The position numbers were made by a program, and so were the translations under genes. Positions 1-6,733 of a stretch of DNA of 6,950 bases are shown piece after piece. Within the stretch, counting starts at the first letter, position 1. The number at the start of each line of letters is the position of its first letter. Below the pieces are notes generated by a model, which was not told the DNA's origin, searched no databases, and saw only the letters and a list, made by a program, of their open reading frames with translations. Origin of the DNA: Bacteroidales bacterium (GTDB taxonomy: Bacteria > Bacteroidota > Bacteroidia > Bacteroidales > VadinHA17); contig JAAZAP010000364.1 of the NCBI GenBank assembly GCA_012514255.1, positions 1 through 6,950 of the forward strand. The letters are read 5' to 3'.

Positions 1-51
1 ATCATCGAAGGTCAGTCCTTCAAATAGCAGTTTATCTTCAGAGAATGACAT
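1..51 (-). CDS. guaB: IMP dehydrogenase, N-terminal fragment (cut by window edge)
   Basis: Read on the minus strand from the ATG at 51-49, the sequence gives 17 codons, MSFSEDKLLFEGLTFDD, and then leaves the window. This matches the start of Bacteroidota IMP dehydrogenases, which typically open with MSF..DK....GLT(Y/F)DD followed by VLL(I/V)P. The enzyme oxidises IMP to XMP with NAD+, the committed step of GTP synthesis in the cytoplasm. Only the N-terminal lead-in to the TIM barrel is visible; the CBS domains and the catalytic cysteine loop lie outside. The gene is divergent from recQ and shares a 127-base intergenic region with it. The identification rests on a short but distinctive peptide, so the next few codons to the left would settle it. 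Confidence 0.82.
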   Translation of the reverse strand, partial: MSFSEDKLLFEGLTFDD

Positions 52-75
52 CGGGCAAGGTTTCTTTATTGGGGC

Positions 76-83
76 GAAAATTA
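76..83 (-). promoter_or_regulatory. weak candidate -7 element for guaB
   Basis: On the minus strand this reads TAATTTTC, one mismatch from the Bacteroidota -7 consensus TAnnTTTG. It lies 24 bases upstream of the guaB ATG, which would give a short leader of about 15-20 bases. No convincing TTG -33 element is found at the expected spacing; the best is ATG on the minus strand at 107-105. It is offered only as the best candidate in the intergenic region. Confidence 0.22.
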
Positions 84-149
84 CAAAAAAATGATACGCA
101 CCGGCATATCTTAAATGTCAATAAAAGGTTAAAAGTTGGATTGAGTTAT

Positions 150-157
150 TAAATTTG
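150..157 (+). promoter_or_regulatory. -7 element of the recQ promoter
   Basis: TAAATTTG matches the primary-sigma-factor -7 consensus of Bacteroidota (TAnnTTTG) exactly. The nearest -33 candidate is TTA at 129-131, 18 bases upstream, one mismatch from TTG. Transcription would start at about 162-165, leaving a leader of roughly 15 bases before the ATG at 179. The rest of the intergenic region is AT-rich, and no other regulatory site was recognised in it. Confidence 0.5.
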
Positions 158-178
158 TATTAAACAGCCTTATAAACC

Positions 179-2089
179 ATGCTGCCGGACATCTACAGGG
201 AGACTCTTGCACGATACTGGGGATTCACTTCCTTCAGACCATTGCAGGAGGAGATCATTGAGTCTGTGATCTCCGGAAAGGATGTGATAGGCCTTCTTCC
301 TACCGGGGGAGGGAAGTCGGTGACATACCAGGTGCCTCCCCTGGCTACCGAAGGCCTGTGCCTTGTCATTACCCCACTTATAGCCCTTATGAAAGACCAG
401 GTGTCAAAGCTGAAGAAGATGAATATCAGGGCCATGGCGGTACACAGTGGTATGGCAAGGGAAGAGGTGGAGATAGCGCTTGACAATGTTCTTTATGGCG
501 ACTACCGGCTGCTCTATGTGAGCCCGGAGCGCCTCAGTACACCCCTTTTCAGGGCACGGCTGCCACGGTTTAACTTCACCCTGGTGGCGGTTGACGAGGC
601 ACACTGTATATCACAGTGGGGATATGACTTCAGGCCTTCATACCTCCAGATTGCCGAGATAAGGGAAATGATCAGCGAGGAGGTACCGTTCCTGGCACTG
701 ACGGCCACTGCCACCCCACGCGTGGTGGAGGATATCATCTCCAGGCTCAGGATGAAGAATCCGTTGGTGTTGAAAACGAGCTTCAGGAGACCAAATATAA
801 CCTACTTCGTCAGGGAGGTGGAGGACAAAAGCGCCTATGTGCTGCGCAGCCTGAAAAAAGAAAAAGGATGTGGCATCATCTATGTCAACAGCAGGAAGAG
901 ATCGAAGGAGGTGGCTGAACTGCTGGTGGCAAACAGCATCAGGGCCGACTTCTACCATGCCGGACTGCCACAGGAGATGCGTGACAGGAAACAGAACGCA
1001 TGGAGCACCGGCGAAACCCGCATCATTGTGGCTACTAACGCCTTCGGGATGGGAATAGACAAACCCGACGTAAGATTTGTCATTCACTGGGACTGCCCGG
1101 ATTCCATAGAAGCATACTACCAGGAATCGGGACGCGCCGGCCGCGACGGAAAACCGTCGTTCGCAGTCCTGCTCTGGTCACAGGATGAAAAACGAAAGCT
1201 GGCTGACTCGGTCCGCATAAAATTTCCTCCGGTAGAGAAGATAAAAGATGTCTATGAAGCCATCGGTAACTTCTACCAGCTTCCTGTGGGTGCAGGAAGA
1301 AACAGTGTCCATGACTTTGACCTCTGGAAGTTTGTAACTGCATTCCGGTTCTCGGTTACGGAAACATATAACAGCCTCAACTTCCTGCAGAAGGAGGGTT
1401 ACCTTGAGTTTACTGATGAGATCAATAACCCTTCAAGGGTGCACTTCCTGGTCAGCCGCGATGACCTGTACAAATTCCAGGTCGCCAATGAGGAGTATGA
1501 CAGGTTCATAAAACTCCTCCTGCGTACATACAGCGGCATGTTCTCCGAGTTTATCCCAATCAATGAGGAGGCCCTTGCTGCCCGGTCCGGAGTCCCCCGC
1601 GAGGTAATTTACCAGTTCCTCCTCCGTCTCTCTTCACAGGGTATAATCCACTTTATACCCGGCAAGAAAAGCCCTATGGTTATATTTACCGAAGAGAGAC
1701 TTGACCGCAGCCACCTTCGTATATCACCCGAGCTCTACCTGAAGGTTAAGGAAAACTATATAGAAAGAGTAGACAGGATAACCGAATATGCTGACAATAA
1801 GACCAGGTGCCGCCCAGCCTTCCTGACCGCCTACTTCGGAGAGGAAACAGGCAGATGCGGACTCTGTGACACCTGCCAGGAGCGGAATGAACTGGAGCTT
1901 AGCAAGTATGAGTTCGATATTATCATTGATAAAATAAAGAAGCTTGTGGCCGAAAACCCCATGAGACCCGAAGAGCTGGAAGCAGAGATGGACCTTCCGG
2001 GTGAAAAGACTGTCAAGGTGATCCGCTGGCTCCTTGACCATGAGAAACTGGTCTATGATAACGAACACAGACTCACCTGGAAACGGTGA
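179..2089 (+). CDS. recQ: RecQ-family ATP-dependent DNA helicase (636 aa, compact Bacteroidota type)
   Basis: This is a superfamily 2, 3'-to-5' DNA helicase for recombination and replication-fork repair, acting on the chromosome. The motifs are complete: motif 0 near residues 15-25 (GFTSFRPLQ), Walker A PTGGGKS at 41-47, DEAH at 139-142 followed by the RecQ aromatic-rich loop (AHCISQWGYDFRP, 141-153), LTATAT at 174-179, motif V at 285-303 (ATNAFGMGIDKPDVRFVIH) and motif VI with the arginine finger at 313-324 (YYQESGRAGRDG). Zinc ligands are C544, C560, C563 and C566. They come about 220 residues after motif VI, whereas in E. coli RecQ they follow within roughly 50-60. The segment at about 350-540 looks winged-helix-like (my inference), and about 60 helical residues follow the zinc site. 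No HRDC domain is recognisable. The ATG at 179 has no Shine-Dalgarno but lies just after an A-rich stretch, as is usual in this phylum. The RecQ family assignment is secure; one-to-one orthology with E. coli recQ is not. Confidence 0.95.
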   Translation: MLPDIYRETLARYWGFTSFRPLQEEIIESVISGKDVIGLLPTGGGKSVTYQVPPLATEGLCLVITPLIALMKDQVSKLKKMNIRAMAVHSGMAREEVEIALDNVLYGDYRLLYVSPERLSTPLFRARLPRFNFTLVAVDEAHCISQWGYDFRPSYLQIAEIREMISEEVPFLALTATATPRVVEDIISRLRMKNPLVLKTSFRRPNITYFVREVEDKSAYVLRSLKKEKGCGIIYVNSRKRSKEVAELLVANSIRADFYHAGLPQEMRDRKQNAWSTGETRIIVATNAFGMGIDKPDVRFVIHWDCPDSIEAYYQESGRAGRDGKPSFAVLLWSQDEKRKLADSVRIKFPPVEKIKDVYEAIGNFYQLPVGAGRNSVHDFDLWKFVTAFRFSVTETYNSLNFLQKEGYLEFTDEINNPSRVHFLVSRDDLYKFQVANEEYDRFIKLLLRTYSGMFSEFIPINEEALAARSGVPREVIYQFLLRLSSQGIIHFIPGKKSPMVIFTEERLDRSHLRISPELYLKVKENYIERVDRITEYADNKTRCRPAFLTAYFGEETGRCGLCDTCQERNELELSKYEFDIIIDKIKKLVAENPMRPEELEAEMDLPGEKTVKVIRWLLDHEKLVYDNEHRLTWKR

Positions 2090-2119
2090 CACTCCTCCTT
2101 TTATCAAAAATTCCCCTGT

Positions 2120-2132
2120 TTTCAGACTGAAA
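2120..2132. repeat. small palindrome TTTCAG-A-CTGAAA upstream of the DUF5063 gene
   Basis: The 6-bp arms are perfect around a single central base, which suits a dimeric DNA-binding protein better than an RNA hairpin (as RNA it would be 5 bp with a 3-base loop). It lies in the 70-base gap after recQ, immediately before the candidate -7 element at 2137-2144. That is the position where a bound repressor would block the promoter. A 13-base palindrome can arise by chance, so an operator role is only a possibility. There is no U-tract, so it is not a convincing recQ terminator. Confidence 0.3.
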
Positions 2133-2136
2133 TGAA

Positions 2137-2144
2137 TATTTTTG
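2137..2144 (+). promoter_or_regulatory. candidate -7 element for the DUF5063-exonuclease-rlmI-tex operon
   Basis: TATTTTTG matches TAnnTTTG exactly. CTG at 2116-2118 is one mismatch from the TTG -33 element, at a spacing of 18 bases. The transcript would start at about 2149-2152, giving a leader of about 10 bases before the ATG at 2160. A second exact match, TAATTTTG, lies at 2150-2157; its start would fall at about 2162-2164, which would yield an essentially leaderless message beginning at the ATG at 2163. Having two matches in an AT-rich gap reduces the weight of either one. Confidence 0.4.
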
Positions 2145-2159
2145 TCGGGTAATTTTGTG

Positions 2160-2723
2160 ATGATGGAACAAGAGGAAAAGGTGATCTACTCACGACAGGT
2201 GGTTGAATTTGCTGCCTCTGCCAATGAGTACTGCAAGTACCTGGAGGGTACCGGGGAAATAAATGGCATAGAGATACTTAAGGTTATGCAGCGATTACTC
2301 CCTTTCATCTATCTCAGGACTTCGCTTCTGCCACTGCTCGATCCGGTGCTGGAGGAGCCCAATGAGAAGACAGTGACTGAGTTTGACTGGACAAGAATGC
2401 ATGACAATCTGCTGTCAAAGATGGGCAATAATGACCCATTCCCGGTAATTGTCTCCATGGGCGATCCGGCTGACGGACTATATACCGGCAGCATTGCTGA
2501 AAACCTTACTGATATATACCAGGATCTGAAGGACTTTGTTGTCAGCTATAAGAGCGGTAAAGAGGAGGTGATGAATGATGCAGTCTGGGAGGTGCTGATG
2601 AACTTCGAGGAGTTCTGGGGAAAAAAACTATTGAATGTACTCTCAGCGCTACATGATGTCCTCTACTCCGAAGCTGACGGGAACACCGATGATGAAACGA
2701 AAGACCATGACAAAACAATATAG
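2160..2723 (+). CDS. DUF5063 domain-containing protein (187 aa), function unknown
   Basis: This is a small soluble protein with no signal peptide or membrane segment. I recognise it as DUF5063 from its overall pattern: a helical N-terminal half (residues of the VVEFAASANEYCKYLE type, then LLPFIYLRTSLLPLL), and a central SIAENLTDIYQDLKDFV helix, followed by a further helix containing FEEFWGKKLLN. The C-terminal 20 or so residues are very acidic and probably disordered (EADGNTDDETKDHD). The frame extends upstream to a TTG at 2142, but that codon overlaps the promoter-like element, so I start at the ATG at 2160; the adjacent ATG at 2163 is equally possible. No catalytic motif is visible. It is the first gene of a four-gene plus-strand block, and its end overlaps the exonuclease gene by 17 bases. 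Its role is unknown; the neighbours suggest a link to RNA or nucleic-acid processing. Confidence 0.8.
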   Translation: MMEQEEKVIYSRQVVEFAASANEYCKYLEGTGEINGIEILKVMQRLLPFIYLRTSLLPLLDPVLEEPNEKTVTEFDWTRMHDNLLSKMGNNDPFPVIVSMGDPADGLYTGSIAENLTDIYQDLKDFVVSYKSGKEEVMNDAVWEVLMNFEEFWGKKLLNVLSALHDVLYSEADGNTDDETKDHDKTI

Positions 2724-3312
2724 TGAGAGCATATCGGATGAGGAGCTGAGAAAACTGCCGGTCCTGCAGTTTGACGGCAGGGTGACCCTGGTGGATACAA
2801 TGGACAGATTCTACAGGGTGATAAATGAAATTGGCCGTTCCGGTATATTGGGCTTTGATACGGAAACAAGACCCTCATTCAGGAAGGGCAGAAGATATAA
2901 CGTTTCACTCCTGCAACTGGCCGATGCTGACCATGCGTGGCTATTCAGGCTGAACATGACAGGACTGCCGCCTGAACTTACACACTTGCTGGCAGATAAA
3001 AACATAATCAAAGCCGGAGTGGCTATACGCGATGATATTAAGGCACTCAAATCACTTGCCCATTTCGAACCGCATGGATTCATTGACCTGCAGAACCTAG
3101 TGGCTGACCACGGGATAAAGGAACTGGGACTGAAGAAACTGTCTGCCATTGTCCTGGGATATTCAATCTCGAAATCGCAGCAGGTGTCAAACTGGGAGGC
3201 CCCCGTGCTGACAGAACGCCAGCAGTTATATGCCGCTACCGACGCATGGGTGTGCCGGCGTATTTACCTCGCACTGAATGGCAGAGAGGCTTATCATAAC
3301 CATCAGTTGTGA
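2707..3312 (+). CDS. DEDDy-type 3'-5' exonuclease domain protein (RNase D-like, 201 aa)
   Basis: This is a two-metal-ion 3'-5' exonuclease of the DnaQ/RNase D superfamily. Numbered from the ATG at 2707, Exo I is GFDTETRPSF with D51 and E53, Exo II is AGVAIRDDIKAL with D110 as the likely ligand, and Exo III is YAATDAW with Y175 and D179. All four acidic ligands and the DEDDy tyrosine are therefore present. The protein is a bare exonuclease domain with no HRDC domain, unlike full RNase D (about 375 aa), so the substrate (RNA or DNA) cannot be assigned. The same frame is open further upstream, with ATGs at 2635, 2656 and 2689-2694. Those would lie deep in the DUF5063 gene and add no recognisable domain sequence, whereas 2707 gives MTKQYSESISDEELRKLP, like the family's usual N-terminus. 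The 17-base overlap with DUF5063 suggests translational coupling. Confidence 0.88.
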   Translation: MTKQYSESISDEELRKLPVLQFDGRVTLVDTMDRFYRVINEIGRSGILGFDTETRPSFRKGRRYNVSLLQLADADHAWLFRLNMTGLPPELTHLLADKNIIKAGVAIRDDIKALKSLAHFEPHGFIDLQNLVADHGIKELGLKKLSAIVLGYSISKSQQVSNWEAPVLTERQQLYAATDAWVCRRIYLALNGREAYHNHQL

Positions 3313-3354
3313 ATCCCGCCGACCTGAGGATCCACGACTAAAAAGCTGGCTTCC

Positions 3355-4554
3355 ATGACCAATGACACCCACCCCGTTCGCATTACCCTCAGGAAAGGCA
3401 AGGAACAGTCGGTAAAACGGTTCCACCCCTGGATCTTCTCGGGCGCTGTGGCTTCTGTTGACGGAAAACCGGAGGAAGGCGATGTGGTGGAGGTGTTTGA
3501 TTCTGGCAACACATACCTTGCTACAGGCCACTGGGCACCGGGATCAATAGCCGTATGCATATTTTCTTTCTCCAGATGCACTCCTGACCGCGAGTTCTTC
3601 AGGAAGAAACTGGAGGATGCCATGAAATACCGGATCAGTGCGGGCGTTGCCGGAAAGAGCGATACCAATGCCTGGAGACTGGTGCATGGCGAGGGAGACG
3701 GACTGCCCGGACTGGTGGTTGATCTCTATGGAAACGTTGCGGTGTTACAGGCACACACCGCAGGATTCTGGCATATACGTGAAATGATTGCCGGCATGCT
3801 CCCGGAGGTGACCGGCGGCCTGGTGACTTCAGTATATGATAAAAGCGAAGAGACCCTTCCCTATATGGCCCGGCTGAATCCTTCCAACAGTTTTCTCCTG
3901 GGCGGCAACGGTGAGACAGGTAACGTGGTGACGGAGAACGGCTTCCGCTTCAGAGTAGACTGGGAAATAGGTCAAAAGACCGGATTCTTTCTTGATCAGC
4001 GTGACAGCCGGAGCCTGCTGCGGCAATACAGCAGCGGAAGGAATGTTTTGAACATGTTCGGATATACCGGCGGATTCTCTGTCTATGCCATGAGTAACGC
4101 CGCCCTGGTACATACCGTTGACAGCTCCGCAACAGCTACCGCTATGGCAGATGAAAACGTGAGTCTCAATTTCGGCAATGATCCGCGCCATCACTCCTTC
4201 GCTACCGATGCCTTCAGTTTCCTCTCCTCAATGGAAAACGAATATGACCTGATAGTGCATGATCCACCCGCTTTCGCAAAACATCAGAACGCCCTGAACC
4301 AGGCACTGCAGGGCTACAGGAGGCTGAACGCCCTTGCCCTGAAAAAAATAAAACCCGGTGGACTGCTGTTTACCTTCTCCTGCTCACAGGTGGTGAGCCG
4401 TGATGATTTCCGACGCTCGGTATTCGTGGCGGCCGCCAATACGCGACGAGATGTGCGGATTTTGCACCAGACAGGCCAGCCGCCTGATCACCCGGTCAGT
4501 ATCTATCACCCTGAAAGTGAATACCTGAAAGGACTATTACTGTATGTTGAATAG
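3355..4554 (+). CDS. rlmI: RlmI-type class I SAM-dependent 23S rRNA (cytosine-C5) methyltransferase (399 aa)
   Basis: E. coli RlmI methylates C1962 of 23S rRNA. This protein has the same architecture and length (E. coli 396 aa): an N-terminal PUA domain at about 8-75 (starting RITLRKGKEQSVKRFHPWIFSG), the family signature RLVHGEGDGLPGLVVDLYG at 108-126, a middle EEHD-like domain, and a Rossmann methyltransferase domain from about 205. Within the last, GQKTGFFLDQR (206-216) and the SAM loop NMFGYTGGFSVYA (233-245) precede acidic D256. Catalytic motif IV is DPPAFAK (303-309), motif VI is TFSCS with C343, and the C-terminal DHP...EYLKG (378-393) is also as in RlmI. It acts in the cytoplasm on the large subunit or its precursor. 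The ATG at 3355 is 42 bases after the exonuclease stop, with no promoter or terminator seen between. The exact target base in this organism is inferred; a related paralogue specificity is possible. Confidence 0.88.
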   Translation: MTNDTHPVRITLRKGKEQSVKRFHPWIFSGAVASVDGKPEEGDVVEVFDSGNTYLATGHWAPGSIAVCIFSFSRCTPDREFFRKKLEDAMKYRISAGVAGKSDTNAWRLVHGEGDGLPGLVVDLYGNVAVLQAHTAGFWHIREMIAGMLPEVTGGLVTSVYDKSEETLPYMARLNPSNSFLLGGNGETGNVVTENGFRFRVDWEIGQKTGFFLDQRDSRSLLRQYSSGRNVLNMFGYTGGFSVYAMSNAALVHTVDSSATATAMADENVSLNFGNDPRHHSFATDAFSFLSSMENEYDLIVHDPPAFAKHQNALNQALQGYRRLNALALKKIKPGGLLFTFSCSQVVSRDDFRRSVFVAAANTRRDVRILHQTGQPPDHPVSIYHPESEYLKGLLLYVE

Positions 4555-4559
4555 AAACC

Positions 4560-6707
4560 ATGGATCCTTCGATACACATAAAAACAATTGCACGTAAGCT
4601 TCAGCTGCACGACTGGCAGGTTGAGAACACTCTCAGGCTCCTTGATGACGGGGCCACAATCCCATTTATAAGCCGTTATCGCAAGGAGGTGACTGGTAGT
4701 CTCAATGAAGTGCAACTGGCGGAGATACGTGACGAATATGAGAGACTCAAAGAGCTCGAAAAACGCCGCGAAGCTATCATCAAATCTGTGGAAGAACAGG
4801 AAAAGATGACACCTGAACTGCTGGCAAAGATCAATGCAGCCCTGACAATATCTCAACTGGAAGACCTCTACCTGCCCTACAGACCCAAACGCAAGACACG
4901 CGCTTCTGTGGCCAGGGAGAAAGGACTGGAACCGCTTGCTTTCTGGCTGCTTGCCCAGAAATCCGGCGATCCGGAGATGGAGGCTGAGAAACACATCACT
5001 AACGAAGTGGAGAGCGTTGATGCTGCACTGGCCGGCGCACGAGACATCATTGCCGAGATGGTCAGCGAGAACGAACAGGTACGCGGATCACTCAGACGCC
5101 TGTATGAACGCGATGCGGTAATCACATCACGCGGAGTGAAAGGAAAGGAGCAGGAGGGAGCAAAGTTCAGCGACTACTTCGACTGGTCCGAGCCGCTCCG
5201 GCGCTGCCCCTCACACAGGCTGCTGGCCATGCGCCGCGGCGAAGAGGAGGGATTCCTCAAGCTTACAATCATGCCGCCGGAAGATGAGGCATTGGATCTG
5301 ATTGAGAAACAGTTTGTCAGGGCTAACAACGAGGCGGCACAGCAGGTACGTACTGCCATGACCGACAGCTGGAACAGGCTCCTGGCACCCTCAATGGAGA
5401 CTGAATTCAGAAAATCATCCAAGGAGAAGGCTGATGAGGAGGCTATACGCGTTTTTGCCGGGAACCTCAGGCAACTGCTTCTTGCCCCGCCTCTCGGCGA
5501 AAAAAACGTTCTGGGCATTGACCCCGGCTTCAGGACAGGCTGCAAGGTGGTCTGTCTCGACAGGCAGGGAGCCCTGCTTCATGATGACGTGATATACCCC
5601 CATCCGCCTCAGAATGAGACTGCCCGCAGCGTAAGCAGGCTGCTGACACTGATTGAAGAATATGAAACAGAGGCTATCGCCATCGGTAATGGAACCGCAA
5701 GCCGGGAGACCGAACAGATCGTGCGTGCATACCTTCCCCCGGACTCCGGCGTGAAAGTGTTCGTGGTAAGCGAGGCCGGCGCTTCCGTATATTCAGCTTC
5801 CAAAACGGCACGCGACGAATTTCCTGATCATGATGTAACTGTCCGTGGAGCGGTATCCATCGGTCGCCGCCTTATGGACCCGCTGGCTGAACTGGTCAAG
5901 ATTGATCCCAAATCCATAGGGGTGGGCCAGTACCAGCATGACGTTGACCAAACCCGGCTGCAGGCCAGCCTTGACGAGGTGGTGATGTCATGCGTCAACG
6001 CCGTGGGTGTGGAGGTGAATACGGCCAGCCCCCACCTGCTCACATATGTCTCCGGCATAGGCCCCAGGATGGCACAGAATATCGTTGATCACCGTACGGA
6101 GAACGGACCGTTCCGCTCACGCGCGGAACTGATGAAGGTTAAACGTATGGGCGAGAAAGCCTTTGAACAGGCTGCCGGATTCCTAAGAATACGCGGCGCC
6201 GCCAACCCGCTCGACGCCTCGGCAGTACACCCCGAGAGCTATCATATAGTGGAAAAGATGGCCAGGGATGCCGGCTGCACCGTTGCTGACCTGATCAGCG
6301 ACGAGACAAAAAGAAAAGTAATAAGTATTGAAAAATATGTTACTCCTGAGGCAGGATTGCCCACCCTGAAGGATATCATGCAGGAACTGGCCAGACCGGG
6401 ACGTGACCCAAGGTCCGCATTGAAGGAGTTCAGCTTCGCCGATATCCACTCAATTGAAGATGTTAAGGAAGGAATGGTGGTGCCGGGAATTGTAACCAAC
6501 ATCACCAGGTTCGGAGCTTTTGTGGATATAGGTGTCAAGCAGGACGGACTGGTGCACGTGTCGCAGATGGCTGACCGCTATGTTGATGACCCGGCCAAGG
6601 TTGTTAAACTGCATCAGCACGTCACTGTCCGCGTCCTGAATGTTGACCTGGCAAGACAGAGAATACAGCTGTCAATGAAAGGTACTGGCAGTCAGGTCAG
6701 GCAATAG
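4560..6707 (+). CDS. tex: Tex family RNA-binding transcription accessory protein (715 aa)
   Basis: Tex (YhgF in E. coli) is a multidomain nucleic-acid-binding factor tied to transcription and related to eukaryotic Spt6. The order is canonical: an N-terminal helical/HTH region (about 1-190, including PFISRYRKEVTG at 35-46 and LYLPYRPKRKTRA at 103-115), SHR.LA.RRGEEEG at 218-231, a YqgF/RuvX-like RNase H fold from about 316 (GIDPGFRTGCKV at 319-330, IAIGNGTASRETE at 373-385, VVSEAGASVYSAS at 402-414), the conserved IDPKSIGVGQYQHDV segment at 448-462, helix-hairpin-helix motifs at about 490-545 and an S1 RNA-binding domain at 637-706 (RFGAFVDIGVKQDGLVHVSQM region). The length is near that of other Bacteroidota Tex proteins and shorter than E. 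coli (773 aa). The ATG is 5 bases after the rlmI stop, which points to coupled translation. The stop codon lies inside the first heptamer of a short repeat. Confidence 0.96.
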   Translation: MDPSIHIKTIARKLQLHDWQVENTLRLLDDGATIPFISRYRKEVTGSLNEVQLAEIRDEYERLKELEKRREAIIKSVEEQEKMTPELLAKINAALTISQLEDLYLPYRPKRKTRASVAREKGLEPLAFWLLAQKSGDPEMEAEKHITNEVESVDAALAGARDIIAEMVSENEQVRGSLRRLYERDAVITSRGVKGKEQEGAKFSDYFDWSEPLRRCPSHRLLAMRRGEEEGFLKLTIMPPEDEALDLIEKQFVRANNEAAQQVRTAMTDSWNRLLAPSMETEFRKSSKEKADEEAIRVFAGNLRQLLLAPPLGEKNVLGIDPGFRTGCKVVCLDRQGALLHDDVIYPHPPQNETARSVSRLLTLIEEYETEAIAIGNGTASRETEQIVRAYLPPDSGVKVFVVSEAGASVYSASKTARDEFPDHDVTVRGAVSIGRRLMDPLAELVKIDPKSIGVGQYQHDVDQTRLQASLDEVVMSCVNAVGVEVNTASPHLLTYVSGIGPRMAQNIVDHRTENGPFRSRAELMKVKRMGEKAFEQAAGFLRIRGAANPLDASAVHPESYHIVEKMARDAGCTVADLISDETKRKVISIEKYVTPEAGLPTLKDIMQELARPGRDPRSALKEFSFADIHSIEDVKEGMVVPGIVTNITRFGAFVDIGVKQDGLVHVSQMADRYVDDPAKVVKLHQHVTVRVLNVDLARQRIQLSMKGTGSQVRQ

Positions 6708-6727
6708 GCAAGAGGCAGGAGGCAATA
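6700..6727 (+). repeat. heptanucleotide tandem repeat, four copies, overlapping the tex stop
   Basis: There are four consecutive 7-bp units, GGCAATA, GGCAAGA, GGCAGGA and GGCAATA. All share GGCA at positions 1-4 and A at position 7. The TAG stop of tex (6705-6707) spans the junction of units 1 and 2, so the array begins within the last codons of the gene. The bases after unit 4 (GTGGAA) lead straight into the first hairpin of the 30-bp satellite. Short heptameric arrays of this kind are known in other bacteria, for example the STRR sequences of cyanobacteria; the resemblance is in format only. Confidence 0.7.
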
Positions 6728-6733
6728 GTGGAA

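Noticed and set aside
193..486. Minus-strand open frames opposite recQ, and similar ones opposite the exonuclease, rlmI and tex
   Set aside because: They lie wholly within well-identified plus-strand genes, have no recognisable domains and show low-complexity, serine/proline-rich or cysteine-rich compositions typical of antisense frames.
2142..2159. Upstream TTG start for the DUF5063 gene
   Set aside because: The TTG at 2142 overlaps an exact -7 promoter match, and the added residues (SGNFV) are not typical of the family. The ATG pair at 2160/2163 is a better start.
3313..3354. Promoter or terminator between the exonuclease and rlmI genes
   Set aside because: The 42-base gap holds no TAnnTTTG match and no stable hairpin with a T-tract, so I treat the genes as co-transcribed.
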